Shown here one piece after another: positions 11,089 to 19,800 of a DNA stretch of 64,000 nucleotides; positions within the stretch are counted from its first letter, which is position 1, and every line of letters begins with the position of its first letter. Position numbers and translations under genes: made by a program. The DNA lies in the NCBI RefSeq assembly GCF_007845645.1, contig NZ_VCQV01000006.1:62001-126000 (forward strand). The letters are read 5' to 3'. The stretch comes from Leekyejoonella antrihumi. GTDB lineage: Bacteria; Actinomycetota; Actinomycetes; Actinomycetales; Dermatophilaceae. Under the pieces are notes generated by a model. The model saw only the letters and a program-made list of their open reading frames with translations. It searched no databases and was not told the DNA's origin.

Positions 11089-12306
11089 TCAGATGCGGGT
11101 GCTGGAGGAGCGGCCGACCGGAGCGAGTGATCGGACCGTCGCGCCATCGACCAACCGTTCGCGTTGGGCCGGGTCCACCGCCGCACGGGCAGCCGTCATC
11201 GCCAGGCCGAAGGCGCCGTCTAGTATCGCGTCGTCGGCTGACTGGGAGGTGCCGTAGGTCGCGAAGGCCGCCGTGTGCGGCCGCGCGTCGGCGACGTCGT
11301 AGCCGAGCAGCGGGTGGATGGTGGGCACCAGGTGCGAGACGTTGCCCATGTCCGTGGAGGCGACCGCGGCATCCGACAGCTCGACCGTGCGGCCACGAGC
11401 GATCATGGCATCCCGGTAGAACGTGGCCAGGGTCGCGTCCTGGCGAAGGTCGGCGAAGTCGTTGCCGACCGACGTGATGTCCATGGTGCAACCGGTGGCG
11501 ATCGCACCCGCCTGCAGACAGGCGCGGACCCGCGCCTGGATGACCTGCAGGGCGTCCACGGAGGGCGAGCGCATCTCGATCGATGCTCTGGCCAGTTCTG
11601 GGATCACGTTGACCGCGCTACCACCTTCGGTTGTGATGGTGGAGACCACGGACTGCGGTGGGAGCTGTTGTCGGGCAAGCCCGATGGCCGTTTGGGCGAT
11701 CACCAGGGCATCCAGGGCGTTGACACCACGCTCGGGTGCCGCAGCGGCATGCGATGCCGTCCCCGTGAAGGTGACATTCCACATGCACAGGGCCAAGGAG
11801 CGGCCGCCGACGGTGTCGTGGTGCGATGCGTGCGCCATCATGGCCAGAGCCGCGTCGTCGAAGTGCCCACTGTTGATCAGCGTGACCTTGCCCCCAAAGG
11901 TCTCCTCCGCAGGAGTGCCGAGCACCTTGACGCTGAGGTCCAGCTCGTCCGTGAGCGAGCCCAGTGACAGTGCCGCGCCGATGGCTGCAGCGGCGTTCAC
12001 ATTGTGTCCGCAGGCATGCCCGATGCCCGGCAGCGCGTCGTACTCGACACAGACCGTCACGACCATCGGCGACCGGCCCATTCGATAGCAGAACGAGGTC
12101 GGCAGATCCGTCGGCGTCTCCTCTCGTTCGAAGCCTGCATCACCCAGAAGGCGAGAGATGCGCTGCGCCGCTCGAACCTCCTCGCCACCCAGCTCCGGGT
12201 CGGCATGCAGGGCGTGGCTCAGCCCGACCAGTAGCGGCCGATGCTCCTCGAGGTGGGCGCCAACCCGCTCCAGCACGTCGCAGGGCACGCCGACAATGCC
12301 CGTCAC
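11089..12306 (-). CDS. M20-family amidohydrolase / peptidase
   Basis: 405-aa zinc hydrolase of the M20D group (aminoacylase, amidohydrolase, AbgB-like). Metal-site signatures are visible: EYDALPGIGHACGHN, then GTPAEE, and a histidine in AMMAHASHHD. These enzymes cleave N-acyl or N-aminobenzoyl amino acids in the cytoplasm. The GTG start overlaps the stop of the upstream MFS gene (GTGA), so uptake and hydrolysis are co-translated. The substrate cannot be read from sequence; a transporter plus amidohydrolase suggests import and cleavage of an acylated amino acid or dipeptide-like compound. Confidence 0.85.
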   Translation of the reverse strand: MTGIVGVPCDVLERVGAHLEEHRPLLVGLSHALHADPELGGEEVRAAQRISRLLGDAGFEREETPTDLPTSFCYRMGRSPMVVTVCVEYDALPGIGHACGHNVNAAAAIGAALSLGSLTDELDLSVKVLGTPAEETFGGKVTLINSGHFDDAALAMMAHASHHDTVGGRSLALCMWNVTFTGTASHAAAAPERGVNALDALVIAQTAIGLARQQLPPQSVVSTITTEGGSAVNVIPELARASIEMRSPSVDALQVIQARVRACLQAGAIATGCTMDITSVGNDFADLRQDATLATFYRDAMIARGRTVELSDAAVASTDMGNVSHLVPTIHPLLGYDVADARPHTAAFATYGTSQSADDAILDGAFGLAMTAARAAVDPAQRERLVDGATVRSLAPVGRSSSTRI

Positions 12307-13721
12307 GCGCTCACCTCGGCGGTCGAGGCGAGGACGGGTCGGGTATAACGCGTGGCGATCAGCGCGGCAACCAGGGCGGCCGCAGCGAGCGTCGTCCAGA
12401 TCGCGACGAAGCCGTGCGACGTGATGTCCCCGCCCGAGAGGAACGCGGAGGAGAGCAGCTTGACGACGGCAGCACCCACGGCGATCCCAACCGAGAGCGC
12501 GAGTTCGTTGATGCCTGCTGCGGTCGCGGTGAGCGCGGGCTCCACCCCTTCCACGGCAAGGGCGCGAGTAGAGGCCTGGTAGATCCCGAGGCCGATGCCG
12601 AAGAGTGCGAGTCCCACGCAATATCCAGGCAAGGACTGGTGCAGCAGCGCCATGGCGGCGAAGGCGAGGCACAGCATCAGCCCCGCGCCGACCAGGGTGA
12701 TGCGCTCGCCGACCTGTCGCAGCAGCCGGGTGGTCAGCATGGACGCCAGGAAGGACGTCAGAGACACGATGAGAAACAGTGAGGCGATCTGTAACGAGCT
12801 GAGGCCGAACCCGTAGCCGGCCTTGTTCGAGTCCGAGTAGAGGAAGATCGCATTGGAGCTGATGTAGCTGATTGACGCGAACCCGAAGAAGAACGTCGCG
12901 CCGGAGATCACGCGCACCTGTCGGATCTGGAACATCGCGAGATTGACGAAGGTGCGGCGCTGGGTCGAGTCCCATCGGATCCACACCGCGAGCAGCGCGA
13001 GCCCCAGTAGGCCCGAGCCGATGGTGCGCACGTCGGTCCATCCCCAGTCGGGCCCCATCGAGATGGCAGTGACGAATCCGATCAGACCCAGTGAGCAGGC
13101 CAGCAGCGGGACGATCGCCAGTCGCTCGTGGGTGGGGGTGTCGACGTCGGGCATCAGAACAACCAGGACGAGCGCTGCCACGGCGAACGGCACAGCAACC
13201 CAGAATCCCTTGGTGGGCGTGTTCATCCCGACGACGCCGGCGAGGAGGCCTCCCGTCCCGACCGTGACCATCAGCATGGCGATCATCGAGCTGACGCCGA
13301 TGCGCATGTGGCTGGGGCTGGCCGTCCGCAGGATTCCCATCATCAGCGGGATGAAGCCGACGACGCTGGTGAGCAGGACGACGCCGATCATGATGGTCCA
13401 CAGCGTGGGGAACATGGCCATGAGGAATACGCCGACGGCGACCACCAGGATGCTTCCTCGAAGGACCGGGCGATAGCCGAAGGAGTCGCCCATTCTGGAG
13501 ATGATCGGGGTCAGCACCGCGAAGCCGACCTGGGACAGCAGGAAGATGCCGTTGATCGTCGAGTCGTTGATCTTCAGGACCGGTCCCAACGCCGGCAGAA
13601 TCGGGTTGATGTACCCCTGGGTGATGCCGCTGAGCGCCTCGATCAGGGCCATCGCCACGATGACCGTGCCGATGCTGCGGGTGGTTGGCATTCGTACGGC
13701 GCTAGGCGTGTCCGTCACCAT
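12303..13721 (-). CDS. Major facilitator superfamily transporter
   Basis: About 472 aa with 12-14 hydrophobic segments; the loop after TM2 reads SRMGDSFGYRPVLRGS, a version of the MFS motif A (GxxxDrxGrr). The ATG at 13721 has AGGA five bases upstream, better than the GTG at 13733. It belongs to the drug:H+ antiporter-like part of the superfamily, but export versus import cannot be decided. It is co-translated with the M20 hydrolase and divergent from the Lrp-type regulator, which probably controls both. Confidence 0.88.
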   Translation of the reverse strand: MVTDTPSAVRMPTTRSIGTVIVAMALIEALSGITQGYINPILPALGPVLKINDSTINGIFLLSQVGFAVLTPIISRMGDSFGYRPVLRGSILVVAVGVFLMAMFPTLWTIMIGVVLLTSVVGFIPLMMGILRTASPSHMRIGVSSMIAMLMVTVGTGGLLAGVVGMNTPTKGFWVAVPFAVAALVLVVLMPDVDTPTHERLAIVPLLACSLGLIGFVTAISMGPDWGWTDVRTIGSGLLGLALLAVWIRWDSTQRRTFVNLAMFQIRQVRVISGATFFFGFASISYISSNAIFLYSDSNKAGYGFGLSSLQIASLFLIVSLTSFLASMLTTRLLRQVGERITLVGAGLMLCLAFAAMALLHQSLPGYCVGLALFGIGLGIYQASTRALAVEGVEPALTATAAGINELALSVGIAVGAAVVKLLSSAFLSGGDITSHGFVAIWTTLAAAALVAALIATRYTRPVLASTAEVSA

Positions 13722-13780
13722 CGCGATCCTCACTCTCGTTCGGTCCGGCCGGTGCCGGTCGGATGCCTGCCCACGGTAGA

Positions 13781-13794
13781 GTGACGGCCGTCAC
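13781..13794. promoter_or_regulatory. Perfect 14-bp palindrome, candidate operator
   Basis: GTGACGGCCGTCAC is a perfect palindrome in the 114-base gap between the divergent MFS and Lrp-type genes. A second short palindrome (CGTTT-G-AAACG, 13807-13817) follows. Position makes them candidate sites for the neighbouring regulator or its autoregulation. Confidence 0.45.
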
Positions 13795-13835
13795 AAACAA
13801 GAAAATCGTTTGAAACGGTGATGAAGAGAGTATTA

Positions 13836-14870
13836 ATGGAAGAATCGTCCATTTTATCCGAGCTGGATCTGGCAATCATCAATGCACTGCAGATCCGGCC
13901 GCGCGGCGAGTGGGCCCGCATCGGGTCCGCCCTCGGCGTCACCGGGGCGACCGCGGCGCGGCACTGGGCACGACTGCGAAGCGAGCGCCTCGCCTGGATA
14001 GCCACCGTGCCCGGCCCTCAGTTCGCCGACAACGGCCATGCTGCGCACGTGTTCCTCTCGGCTGCACCCCGCGCCCACGAGACCCTGGCCGAGCGACTGT
14101 GCGCGGAACCGGCTGCGGCCACCGTCGCGCTGGTGACTGGTGGCCACGACTTCCGTATCGACTGCTTCTCCGGCACCCATGAAGATCTGAGTCGGACCAT
14201 CTCTGAACGGTTTGCGTCCCTTCCGGGCGTGACCCGCACCGAGACGGCCTTTGTAACTCGAGTCCACCGGCAGAGCTCGTTGTGGCGCAGCGGCGTGCTC
14301 GACAAGCAGCAGTCCGCCTCCGTGGCGGCCGCATCGCAGACGGCGCTCCCACGGCGCACGACGGTCGACGAGATCGACTCAGCTCTCCTCGATGTTCTGG
14401 CGGGCGATGGGCGTCTCAGCTGGGCGGAGCTTGCCGCAGCGTGCGATGTCTCGCCGCAGACGGCTCGCCGGCGCGTCGAGCAGCATCTAGCCTCCGGGTA
14501 TCTAGTGCTGCGCTGCGAGTTCGCAGGCTCCGCAGGCCAGCCGACTCGGGAGGCAAGCCTGATCCTCAGCGTTCCTGCGCGACATCTGGAGGAGGCCGGC
14601 CGCTATGTGGCGAGCCTGCCGAACTGTCGCATCAGTGTGCAGACCCTCAGCGTTCACAACCTTGTCGCGACCTTCTGGGTGCACGACCTCAGTGAGATTC
14701 ACGCCTACGAAAGGGAGATCGAGGCACGTGCTCCGGGCACAGCGGTCCTGTCCCGGAGCGTGACCTTGCGCACCTACAAGCGAGTCGGGCACATCCTGGA
14801 TCGCGAGGGACGTAGCGCCGGGCGGGTCCCGCTGTCGATGTGGGAGCCGCCACCTGTCGAGACCGGATAG
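13836..14870 (+). CDS. Two-module Lrp/AsnC family transcriptional regulator
   Basis: 344-aa regulator made of two consecutive Lrp/AsnC units. The first HTH is at about residues 5-45 (LDLAIINALQIRPRGEWARI), followed by a RAM-like sensor; the second HTH begins near residue 175 (IDSALLDVLAGDGRLSWAEL) with a second RAM-like region. Ordinary Lrp proteins have one of each (about 150 aa), so this is a fused tandem form, known in actinobacteria. I prefer the ATG at 13836 (AAGAGAG upstream); ATG 13821 or GTG 13818 are possible. It faces the MFS-M20 pair and likely controls it in response to an amino acid. Confidence 0.85.
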   Translation: MEESSILSELDLAIINALQIRPRGEWARIGSALGVTGATAARHWARLRSERLAWIATVPGPQFADNGHAAHVFLSAAPRAHETLAERLCAEPAAATVALVTGGHDFRIDCFSGTHEDLSRTISERFASLPGVTRTETAFVTRVHRQSSLWRSGVLDKQQSASVAAASQTALPRRTTVDEIDSALLDVLAGDGRLSWAELAAACDVSPQTARRRVEQHLASGYLVLRCEFAGSAGQPTREASLILSVPARHLEEAGRYVASLPNCRISVQTLSVHNLVATFWVHDLSEIHAYEREIEARAPGTAVLSRSVTLRTYKRVGHILDREGRSAGRVPLSMWEPPPVETG

Positions 14871-14876
14871 TGCCGC

Positions 14877-16382
14877 TCAAGTGAACTGTTGGCGCAGCAC
14901 TCGCTTCAACACCTTGTGCGACGGGCCAAGCGGCAGATCGTGCACAATCTCGACCCGTCGAGGGTACTTGTGCTTGCCCAGACGCTCACGCGACCACGCG
15001 ATCAGCTCGTCGGCATCCACCTCGGAGCCCTCCCGGGGCACCACCACCGCGAGGATCTCCTCGCCGCGCTCGGCATCGGGTATGCCGATCACCGAGACCT
15101 GGGCGACCGCGTCGTGTCGACTCAGCGTCTCCTCGACCTCGCGGGGATAGACATTGAAGCCTCCGCGGATGATCAGATCCTTGGTGCGGTCGACGATCGA
15201 GATGAACCCGTCCGAGTCCTTGATCCCGATGTCGCCGGTGCGGAACCAGCCGTCCTGCAACACTTTGGCGGTGGCTTCTGGGTTGTCGAGGTACCCGGCG
15301 AAGATGTGATGCCCGCGCAGGACCACCTCGCCTCGCTCGCCGGTGGGCAGCAGTTCGATCCGGTCGGGCGTCTCGGGATCGGCGATCTCCGCCTCCGTTC
15401 CCCACACCGGGTGCCCGACAGTGCCGGCACGAGTGCCGAACGCCGGCTGGTTCGTCGTGGCGGTCGGGGACGTCTCGGAAAGGCCGTAACCCTCATAGAT
15501 CTTGGCATTGAATTGGTGCTCGAATCCTTCGAGCACCGCGACCGGCAGCGATGCACCGCCGGAACACGTCCAGCGCAGCTGGGGCAGCTCCTCGGTGGCC
15601 GACTCGGCCGCATGCAGCAGCTGCACGAACATCGTCGGGACGCCGAAGAACAGGGTGATCCGCTCCCGGCGCATCAGGTCGATGGCGGCCGCTGCGTCGA
15701 AACGCGGCTGCAGCACGAGCGTTCCGCCGATCCGGAAGACACCATTGAGCGCAACCGACTGCCCAAAGATATGGAAGAGCGGCAGCGACCCCAGGGTGAT
15801 GTCGTCGTGGCGGACGTCCTGGCAGTCGAAGGCGTTCACGGTCGCGTTCAGCACCAGGTTGAGGTGCGTCAGGACGGCGCCCTTGGGTCTTCCGGTGGTG
15901 CCGCTGGTGTAGAAGATCACCGCAGGGTCCTCGGGTGCCCTGCTCGTATAGGTCTGCACGGGCTCGTGGTCGTCCGCGAATCCAACGATCGAGGCGTCCT
16001 CGACACCCGCTGAGTTCGCAGCACCGCGTGCGGCATCGGTCAGGGCGGGATGATGCAGCAGCAGGGTGGCTCCTGAGTTCTCCAGCAGGTAGGCCGCCTC
16101 CTGAGGCTGGAGCAGCGTCGGCACCGGAATGACGACCGCGCCCAGCGCCTGCACGCCGTAGTAGGCGAGCACGAACTCGATCACATTCGGTGCCATGATC
16201 GCCACGCGGTCGCCCGCACCCACTCCACGAGCCTGCAACCCGCCGGCATACCGGCGCGCGAGATCCCACGTCTGCGCGTAGGTCAGTCGCCGATCACCTT
16301 CAATGACAGCCGTCTTGGTCGGGTATCGGCGGGCAGGCTCGGCCAGGACGGACGCGAGCGACAGCGTGGCGGTGAGCGTCAC
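14877..16382 (-). CDS. AMP-forming acyl-CoA ligase (fatty-acid or aromatic acid type)
   Basis: 501-aa member of the ANL superfamily that activates a carboxylic acid to its CoA thioester. The P-loop is FYTSGTTGRPKGAVLTHLN, the A5 motif YEGYGLSETSP, the A8 hinge GWFRTGDIGIKDSDGF and A10 lysine region GPSHKVLKRVLR. The GTG start overlaps the MaoC stop (GTGA). It is the last gene of the minus-strand acyl-CoA operon and ends six bases from the convergent Lrp-type gene. Substrate unknown; with dehydrogenase, hydratase and SDR partners, degradation of a fatty or branched acid is likely. Confidence 0.9.
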   Translation of the reverse strand: MTLTATLSLASVLAEPARRYPTKTAVIEGDRRLTYAQTWDLARRYAGGLQARGVGAGDRVAIMAPNVIEFVLAYYGVQALGAVVIPVPTLLQPQEAAYLLENSGATLLLHHPALTDAARGAANSAGVEDASIVGFADDHEPVQTYTSRAPEDPAVIFYTSGTTGRPKGAVLTHLNLVLNATVNAFDCQDVRHDDITLGSLPLFHIFGQSVALNGVFRIGGTLVLQPRFDAAAAIDLMRRERITLFFGVPTMFVQLLHAAESATEELPQLRWTCSGGASLPVAVLEGFEHQFNAKIYEGYGLSETSPTATTNQPAFGTRAGTVGHPVWGTEAEIADPETPDRIELLPTGERGEVVLRGHHIFAGYLDNPEATAKVLQDGWFRTGDIGIKDSDGFISIVDRTKDLIIRGGFNVYPREVEETLSRHDAVAQVSVIGIPDAERGEEILAVVVPREGSEVDADELIAWSRERLGKHKYPRRVEIVHDLPLGPSHKVLKRVLRQQFT

Positions 16383-16831
16383 GGCACAACCACGGTCACT
16401 GTCTCGGCGACGCACGCCGGTCGGTCGCTGCCGTCGAGCTCGACAGTGACCTTGAAGACGCACTGCACGCCCTTGGGCCCGGGCGTCACCTCGGTGACCT
16501 CGACCCCGGCTCGCACCCGCGAGCCGACCAGCACCGGGGTGGGGAAGCGAACCTTGTTGGAGCCGTAGTTGATGCCCATGCTGACGCCTTCGACCTTGTA
16601 GACCTCCCACGCCAGCATCGGGATCATCGAGAGCGTCAGGTAGCCGTGCACAATGGTGCCGCCGAACGGGCCGGACTTGGCCTTCTCCGGGTCGACGTGG
16701 ATCCACTGGTGGTCGCCGGTGGCATCGGCGAATGTGTTGACCTGATCCTGCGTGATCTGGTGCCACTCGCTGTAGCCGAGGTGCTCGCCGACGGCCGACT
16801 GCAGATCTTCAACGCCGTTGAATGTCCTCAT
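16379..16831 (-). CDS. MaoC-family (R)-specific enoyl-CoA hydratase
   Basis: 150-aa hotdog-fold protein. The hydratase-2 motif FADATGDHQWIHVDPE carries the catalytic Asp and His, and PFGGTIVHGYLTLS is the usual following segment. It hydrates trans-2-enoyl-CoA to the (R)-3-hydroxyacyl-CoA. The start is the ATG giving MRTFNGVEDLQ; in-frame sequence further upstream runs into the preceding SDR gene. It sits between the FabG-like reductase (10-base gap) and the ligase (4-base overlap), consistent with consecutive steps on the same CoA ester. Confidence 0.92.
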   Translation of the reverse strand: MRTFNGVEDLQSAVGEHLGYSEWHQITQDQVNTFADATGDHQWIHVDPEKAKSGPFGGTIVHGYLTLSMIPMLAWEVYKVEGVSMGINYGSNKVRFPTPVLVGSRVRAGVEVTEVTPGPKGVQCVFKVTVELDGSDRPACVAETVTVVVP

Positions 16832-16841
16832 GGAAGGCTCC

Positions 16842-17603
16842 TCAGTCCTTTGGTCCACCGGCGACGTAGAGCACCTGGCCGCTGACGAATCCGGCTTCCT
16901 CACTGCAGAAGAACGATGCGGCGGCGGCGATGTCCTCCGGCTCGCCTGCACGGGCCACCGGGATCTGGGTGGCCGCAGCCTTCTTGAACTCCTCGAACTC
17001 CATACCGACGCGCTCCGCGGTCGCCTTCGTCATGTCGGTGGCGATGAACCCGGGAGCAATGGAGTTGGCGGTCACACCGAACTTGCCGAGCTCGATGGCC
17101 AGCGTCTTGGTGAAACCCTGCAGGCCGGCCTTCGCCGCGGAGTAGTTGACCTGGCCGCGGTTGCCCTGTGCGGAGGTGCTCGACAGGTTGACGATCCGGC
17201 CGTACTTCTCCTTCGTCATGTACTTCTGAGCCGCACGGGTCATCAGGAAGCTGCCGCGGAGGTGGACATTCATCACCGTGTCCCAGTCATCGGCGGACAT
17301 CTTGAAGATGAGGTTGTCGCGCAGGACGCCGGCGTTGTTGACGAGCACCGTCGGCGCACCCAGCTCGGAGGCCACGCGGTCGACGGCAGCGCCCACTGCG
17401 TCCTCGTTGCTGACGTCACAACCCACGGCGAGCGCCTTGCCGCCGGCCTCGGTGATCTGGTCGACGACCGCCTGGCAGGCCTTCTCGTCGAGATCGAGCA
17501 CGGCAACCGCCATGCCGTCGGTGGCCAGACGCTTGGCCACGGCTGCGCCGATACCTCGTGCGGATCCAGTCACGATGGCGGTGCGGGAGATCTGGTCGGA
17601 CAC
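16842..17603 (-). CDS. FabG-like 3-oxoacyl reductase / 3-hydroxyacyl-CoA dehydrogenase (SDR)
   Basis: 253-aa classical short-chain dehydrogenase. Cofactor motif TGSARGIG near residue 13, NNAG at the end of strand 4, and the catalytic Ser plus YSAAK. The GTG start has AAGGAG eight bases upstream. FabG-like sequence is shared by biosynthetic ketoacyl-ACP reductases and by catabolic (R)-hydroxyacyl-CoA dehydrogenases; adjacency to an (R)-hydratase favours the latter, or PHA-like precursor metabolism. Confidence 0.9.
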   Translation of the reverse strand: MSDQISRTAIVTGSARGIGAAVAKRLATDGMAVAVLDLDEKACQAVVDQITEAGGKALAVGCDVSNEDAVGAAVDRVASELGAPTVLVNNAGVLRDNLIFKMSADDWDTVMNVHLRGSFLMTRAAQKYMTKEKYGRIVNLSSTSAQGNRGQVNYSAAKAGLQGFTKTLAIELGKFGVTANSIAPGFIATDMTKATAERVGMEFEEFKKAAATQIPVARAGEPEDIAAAASFFCSEEAGFVSGQVLYVAGGPKD

Positions 17604-17651
17604 GTTGACTCCTTAGGAAGGTTGGTTGTCACTCAATGTAGTTGGGGTCTC

Positions 17652-18551
17652 TCACCGGTCGGTGAGAGGGCGGGCAGCGTCGAGCTTCGCCTGAAGGCTC
17701 TGCATTCCGCTCAGCCACTTGTCCGTGTGCGTGGCGCGGTAGCGGTAGTAGTCGGCGACCTGCGGGTGTGGCAGGACGAGAAAGGTCTCCCGCTCGACGG
17801 CATCGACCAAGGCCTGCGCGACATCCGAGGGTTGCAGGGCGCCATCGGCGGAGATGATGGCTGCTGCTGCCTCATCGATGCCGGCCAGCATGTCTGTCTG
17901 CACGCCCTGCGGACACACGGCATGCACCTTGATGCCGTGCGCGCCGTAGGTCGCGGCGAGCCATTCGGCGTAGGCCACCGCGCCGTGCTTGGTCACGGCA
18001 TACGTGGGGCTGCCGAGCACCGTGAGCAGGCCGGCCGCCGACGCCGTCACGATGAAGCGTCCGCTGCCCCGCTCGAGCCATCGCGGGATCAGCAGGCGGG
18101 CGGCGCGAGCATGCGCCAGGACGTTGACCTGCCAGGACAGGTCCCACGACGCTTCGTCTGCGTGGAGTCCTTGGCCGGCGTCCACTCCGGCGTTGCCGAT
18201 CCATACATCGATGTCGCCGAGGTGCTCTGTCGCACGATCGACCAGCTGCCGGATGCCCTCGGATGTGGAGCAGTCTCCCTGCACTGCAATGGCATTCGTA
18301 CGTTCTGCAACCGACCGCAGCCCTTCTGGCTTCAGGTCCGCGAGGACCAGCCGAGCGCCCTCCGCCGCCAGGCGGTCGGCATACGCCGCGCCGATGCCCT
18401 GGGCCGCTCCCGTAATCACGACCCCTGCGCCGTCCCAGGTGCTGTCAGAGTCCGTGCCCCTTCTCGGCAGTTCCTCGTGCTCCGCTGCGGCCGCGTGCTC
18501 GCGAGCTTGCCCGCAACCTGCGCTGCGCCCTTCGTCACAGTCCGAGGTCAC
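17652..18551 (-). CDS. Short-chain dehydrogenase/reductase
   Basis: 299 aa with an SDR core: ITGAAQGIGAAYADRLA for NAD(P) binding, NAG in WIGNAGVDAG, catalytic SerTyrLys in TASAAG and YAVTK. The first 40 residues are low-complexity and precede the Rossmann strand. The only start codon before the core is the GTG at 18551, which overlaps the end of the acyl-CoA dehydrogenase gene by 17 bases, so either that start is used or the annotated N-terminus is too long. It is the second gene of the operon; substrate unknown. Confidence 0.82.
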   Translation of the reverse strand: MTSDCDEGRSAGCGQAREHAAAAEHEELPRRGTDSDSTWDGAGVVITGAAQGIGAAYADRLAAEGARLVLADLKPEGLRSVAERTNAIAVQGDCSTSEGIRQLVDRATEHLGDIDVWIGNAGVDAGQGLHADEASWDLSWQVNVLAHARAARLLIPRWLERGSGRFIVTASAAGLLTVLGSPTYAVTKHGAVAYAEWLAATYGAHGIKVHAVCPQGVQTDMLAGIDEAAAAIISADGALQPSDVAQALVDAVERETFLVLPHPQVADYYRYRATHTDKWLSGMQSLQAKLDAARPLTDR

Positions 18552-19680
18552 GACCGATCAGCTCCTTCATGATCTCGTTCGACCCCGCCCAGATCTTCGT
18601 CACCCGAGCATCGCGCCAGGCTCGCGCGACGCGGTACTCGTTCATGAACCCGTAGCCGCCGTAGAGCTGCACGCAGTCGTCGAGCACGTCGTTCTGCACC
18701 TCGGCGGAGAACCACTTCGCCTTCGCCGCGTCGATCGGCGTGAGCGTGCCCTCGGCGTGGGCCTCGATGCAGTCGTCGACGTAGGCCTCGGCGACCTCGA
18801 TGCGGGTGACCATCTCGGCGAGCTTGAACTTGTTGTGCTGGAAGGAGCCGATGGACTGACCGAAGGCCTTGCGCTCCTTCACGTACTCCAGCGTCTCCAG
18901 CAGGATCGCCTTCGCGTGGGCCACGTTGGAGACCGCCGCACCGACCCGCTCCTGGGGGAGTCGCTGCATCATCGAGATGAATCCCATGCCCTCCTCACCC
19001 AGCCGGTTGGTGTCGGGCACGCGGACGTTGTCGAAGAACAGCTCGGCGGTGTCGGACTCCTCCTGGCCCACCTTGTCGAGCTTCCGGCCGCGGCTGAAGC
19101 CCGCCATACCGTCCTCGATCATGAAGAGGGTGATGCCCTTTGCACCCTTGCTCGGGTCGGTGCGGGTCGCCACGATGACCAGGTCCGCCTGGAACCCGTT
19201 GGTGATGAACGTTTTCGAGCCGTTGATAATCCAGTCGTCACCATCTCGGACGCCTGTCGTCTTGAGGGCAGCGAGGTCGGAGCCGCCGGACGGCTCAGTC
19301 ATCGCGATGGCGCAGATCTTTTCACCCGTCGCCATGCCGGGCAGCCAGCGCTGCTTCTGCTCGTCGGTGCCGAGATCGATGATGTAGGGCGGGCAGACGT
19401 CGGAGTGGATGCCGAAGCAGGAGGACGTCGCCGCGTTGAAGGCGGACATCTCCTCGGCCAGCACGGCGTTGAAACGGTAGTCGGGGGAGCCGGCGCCGCC
19501 GAACTCCTCCGGGATCTCCAGTCCGAGCAGCCCCTTGGATCCGGCCTCGAGCCAGATCTCTCGTTCGATCGCCTTCGCCTTGAGCATCTGCTCGGCGTGC
19601 GGCTGCAACGTGCGCTGCACGAACTCACGCGCGGTCGAGCGGAGGGCCTCATGGTCCTCGGTGTAGATGTTGCGGGGCAT
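18535..19680 (-). CDS. Acyl-CoA dehydrogenase
   Basis: 381 aa, the normal length of the FAD-dependent acyl-CoA dehydrogenase family. Recognisable blocks are the flavin/substrate motif AMTEPSGGSDLAALKT, the middle beta domain with GSKTFITNG, and the C-terminal ARVTKIWAGSNEIMKELIGR, the usual end of the fold. It introduces the alpha-beta double bond into an acyl-CoA and passes electrons to ETF. First gene of a five-gene operon; its start (ATG, AAAGG seven bases upstream) faces the TetR regulator across a clear palindromic operator. Confidence 0.95.
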   Translation of the reverse strand: MPRNIYTEDHEALRSTAREFVQRTLQPHAEQMLKAKAIEREIWLEAGSKGLLGLEIPEEFGGAGSPDYRFNAVLAEEMSAFNAATSSCFGIHSDVCPPYIIDLGTDEQKQRWLPGMATGEKICAIAMTEPSGGSDLAALKTTGVRDGDDWIINGSKTFITNGFQADLVIVATRTDPSKGAKGITLFMIEDGMAGFSRGRKLDKVGQEESDTAELFFDNVRVPDTNRLGEEGMGFISMMQRLPQERVGAAVSNVAHAKAILLETLEYVKERKAFGQSIGSFQHNKFKLAEMVTRIEVAEAYVDDCIEAHAEGTLTPIDAAKAKWFSAEVQNDVLDDCVQLYGGYGFMNEYRVARAWRDARVTKIWAGSNEIMKELIGRDLGL

Positions 19681-19706
19681 GGAGGAGCCTTTCGACGTCG
19701 GACTGA

Positions 19707-19722
19707 CTAAGCGCTTGCTTAG
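19707..19722. promoter_or_regulatory. TetR-type operator
   Basis: CTAAGC-GCTT-GCTTAG is a perfect inverted repeat in the gap between the divergent acyl-CoA operon and the tetR gene. Similar AAGC/GCTT palindromes are typical of TetR repressors of fatty-acid catabolism. The site is placed to control both directions. Confidence 0.7.
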
Positions 19723-19800
19723 CGTCGCATCATGCGGCATGCTCGTCAATACCTGGCGGCGGGGACGTCCGCGGCCGTGCCCGACGTAGGAGTGGTGCTG

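Noticed and set aside
11089-13401. A 770-codon frame fused to the M20 hydrolase on the minus strand
   Set aside because: The first 365 codons are the MFS gene read out of frame (Arg/Pro/His-rich). The true hydrolase starts at the GTG overlapping the MFS stop at 12306.
16818-18572. Long plus-strand frame of 584 codons across the acyl-CoA operon
   Set aside because: Antisense shadow of FabG-like, SDR and dehydrogenase genes caused by high GC third positions; no family similarity or ribosome site.
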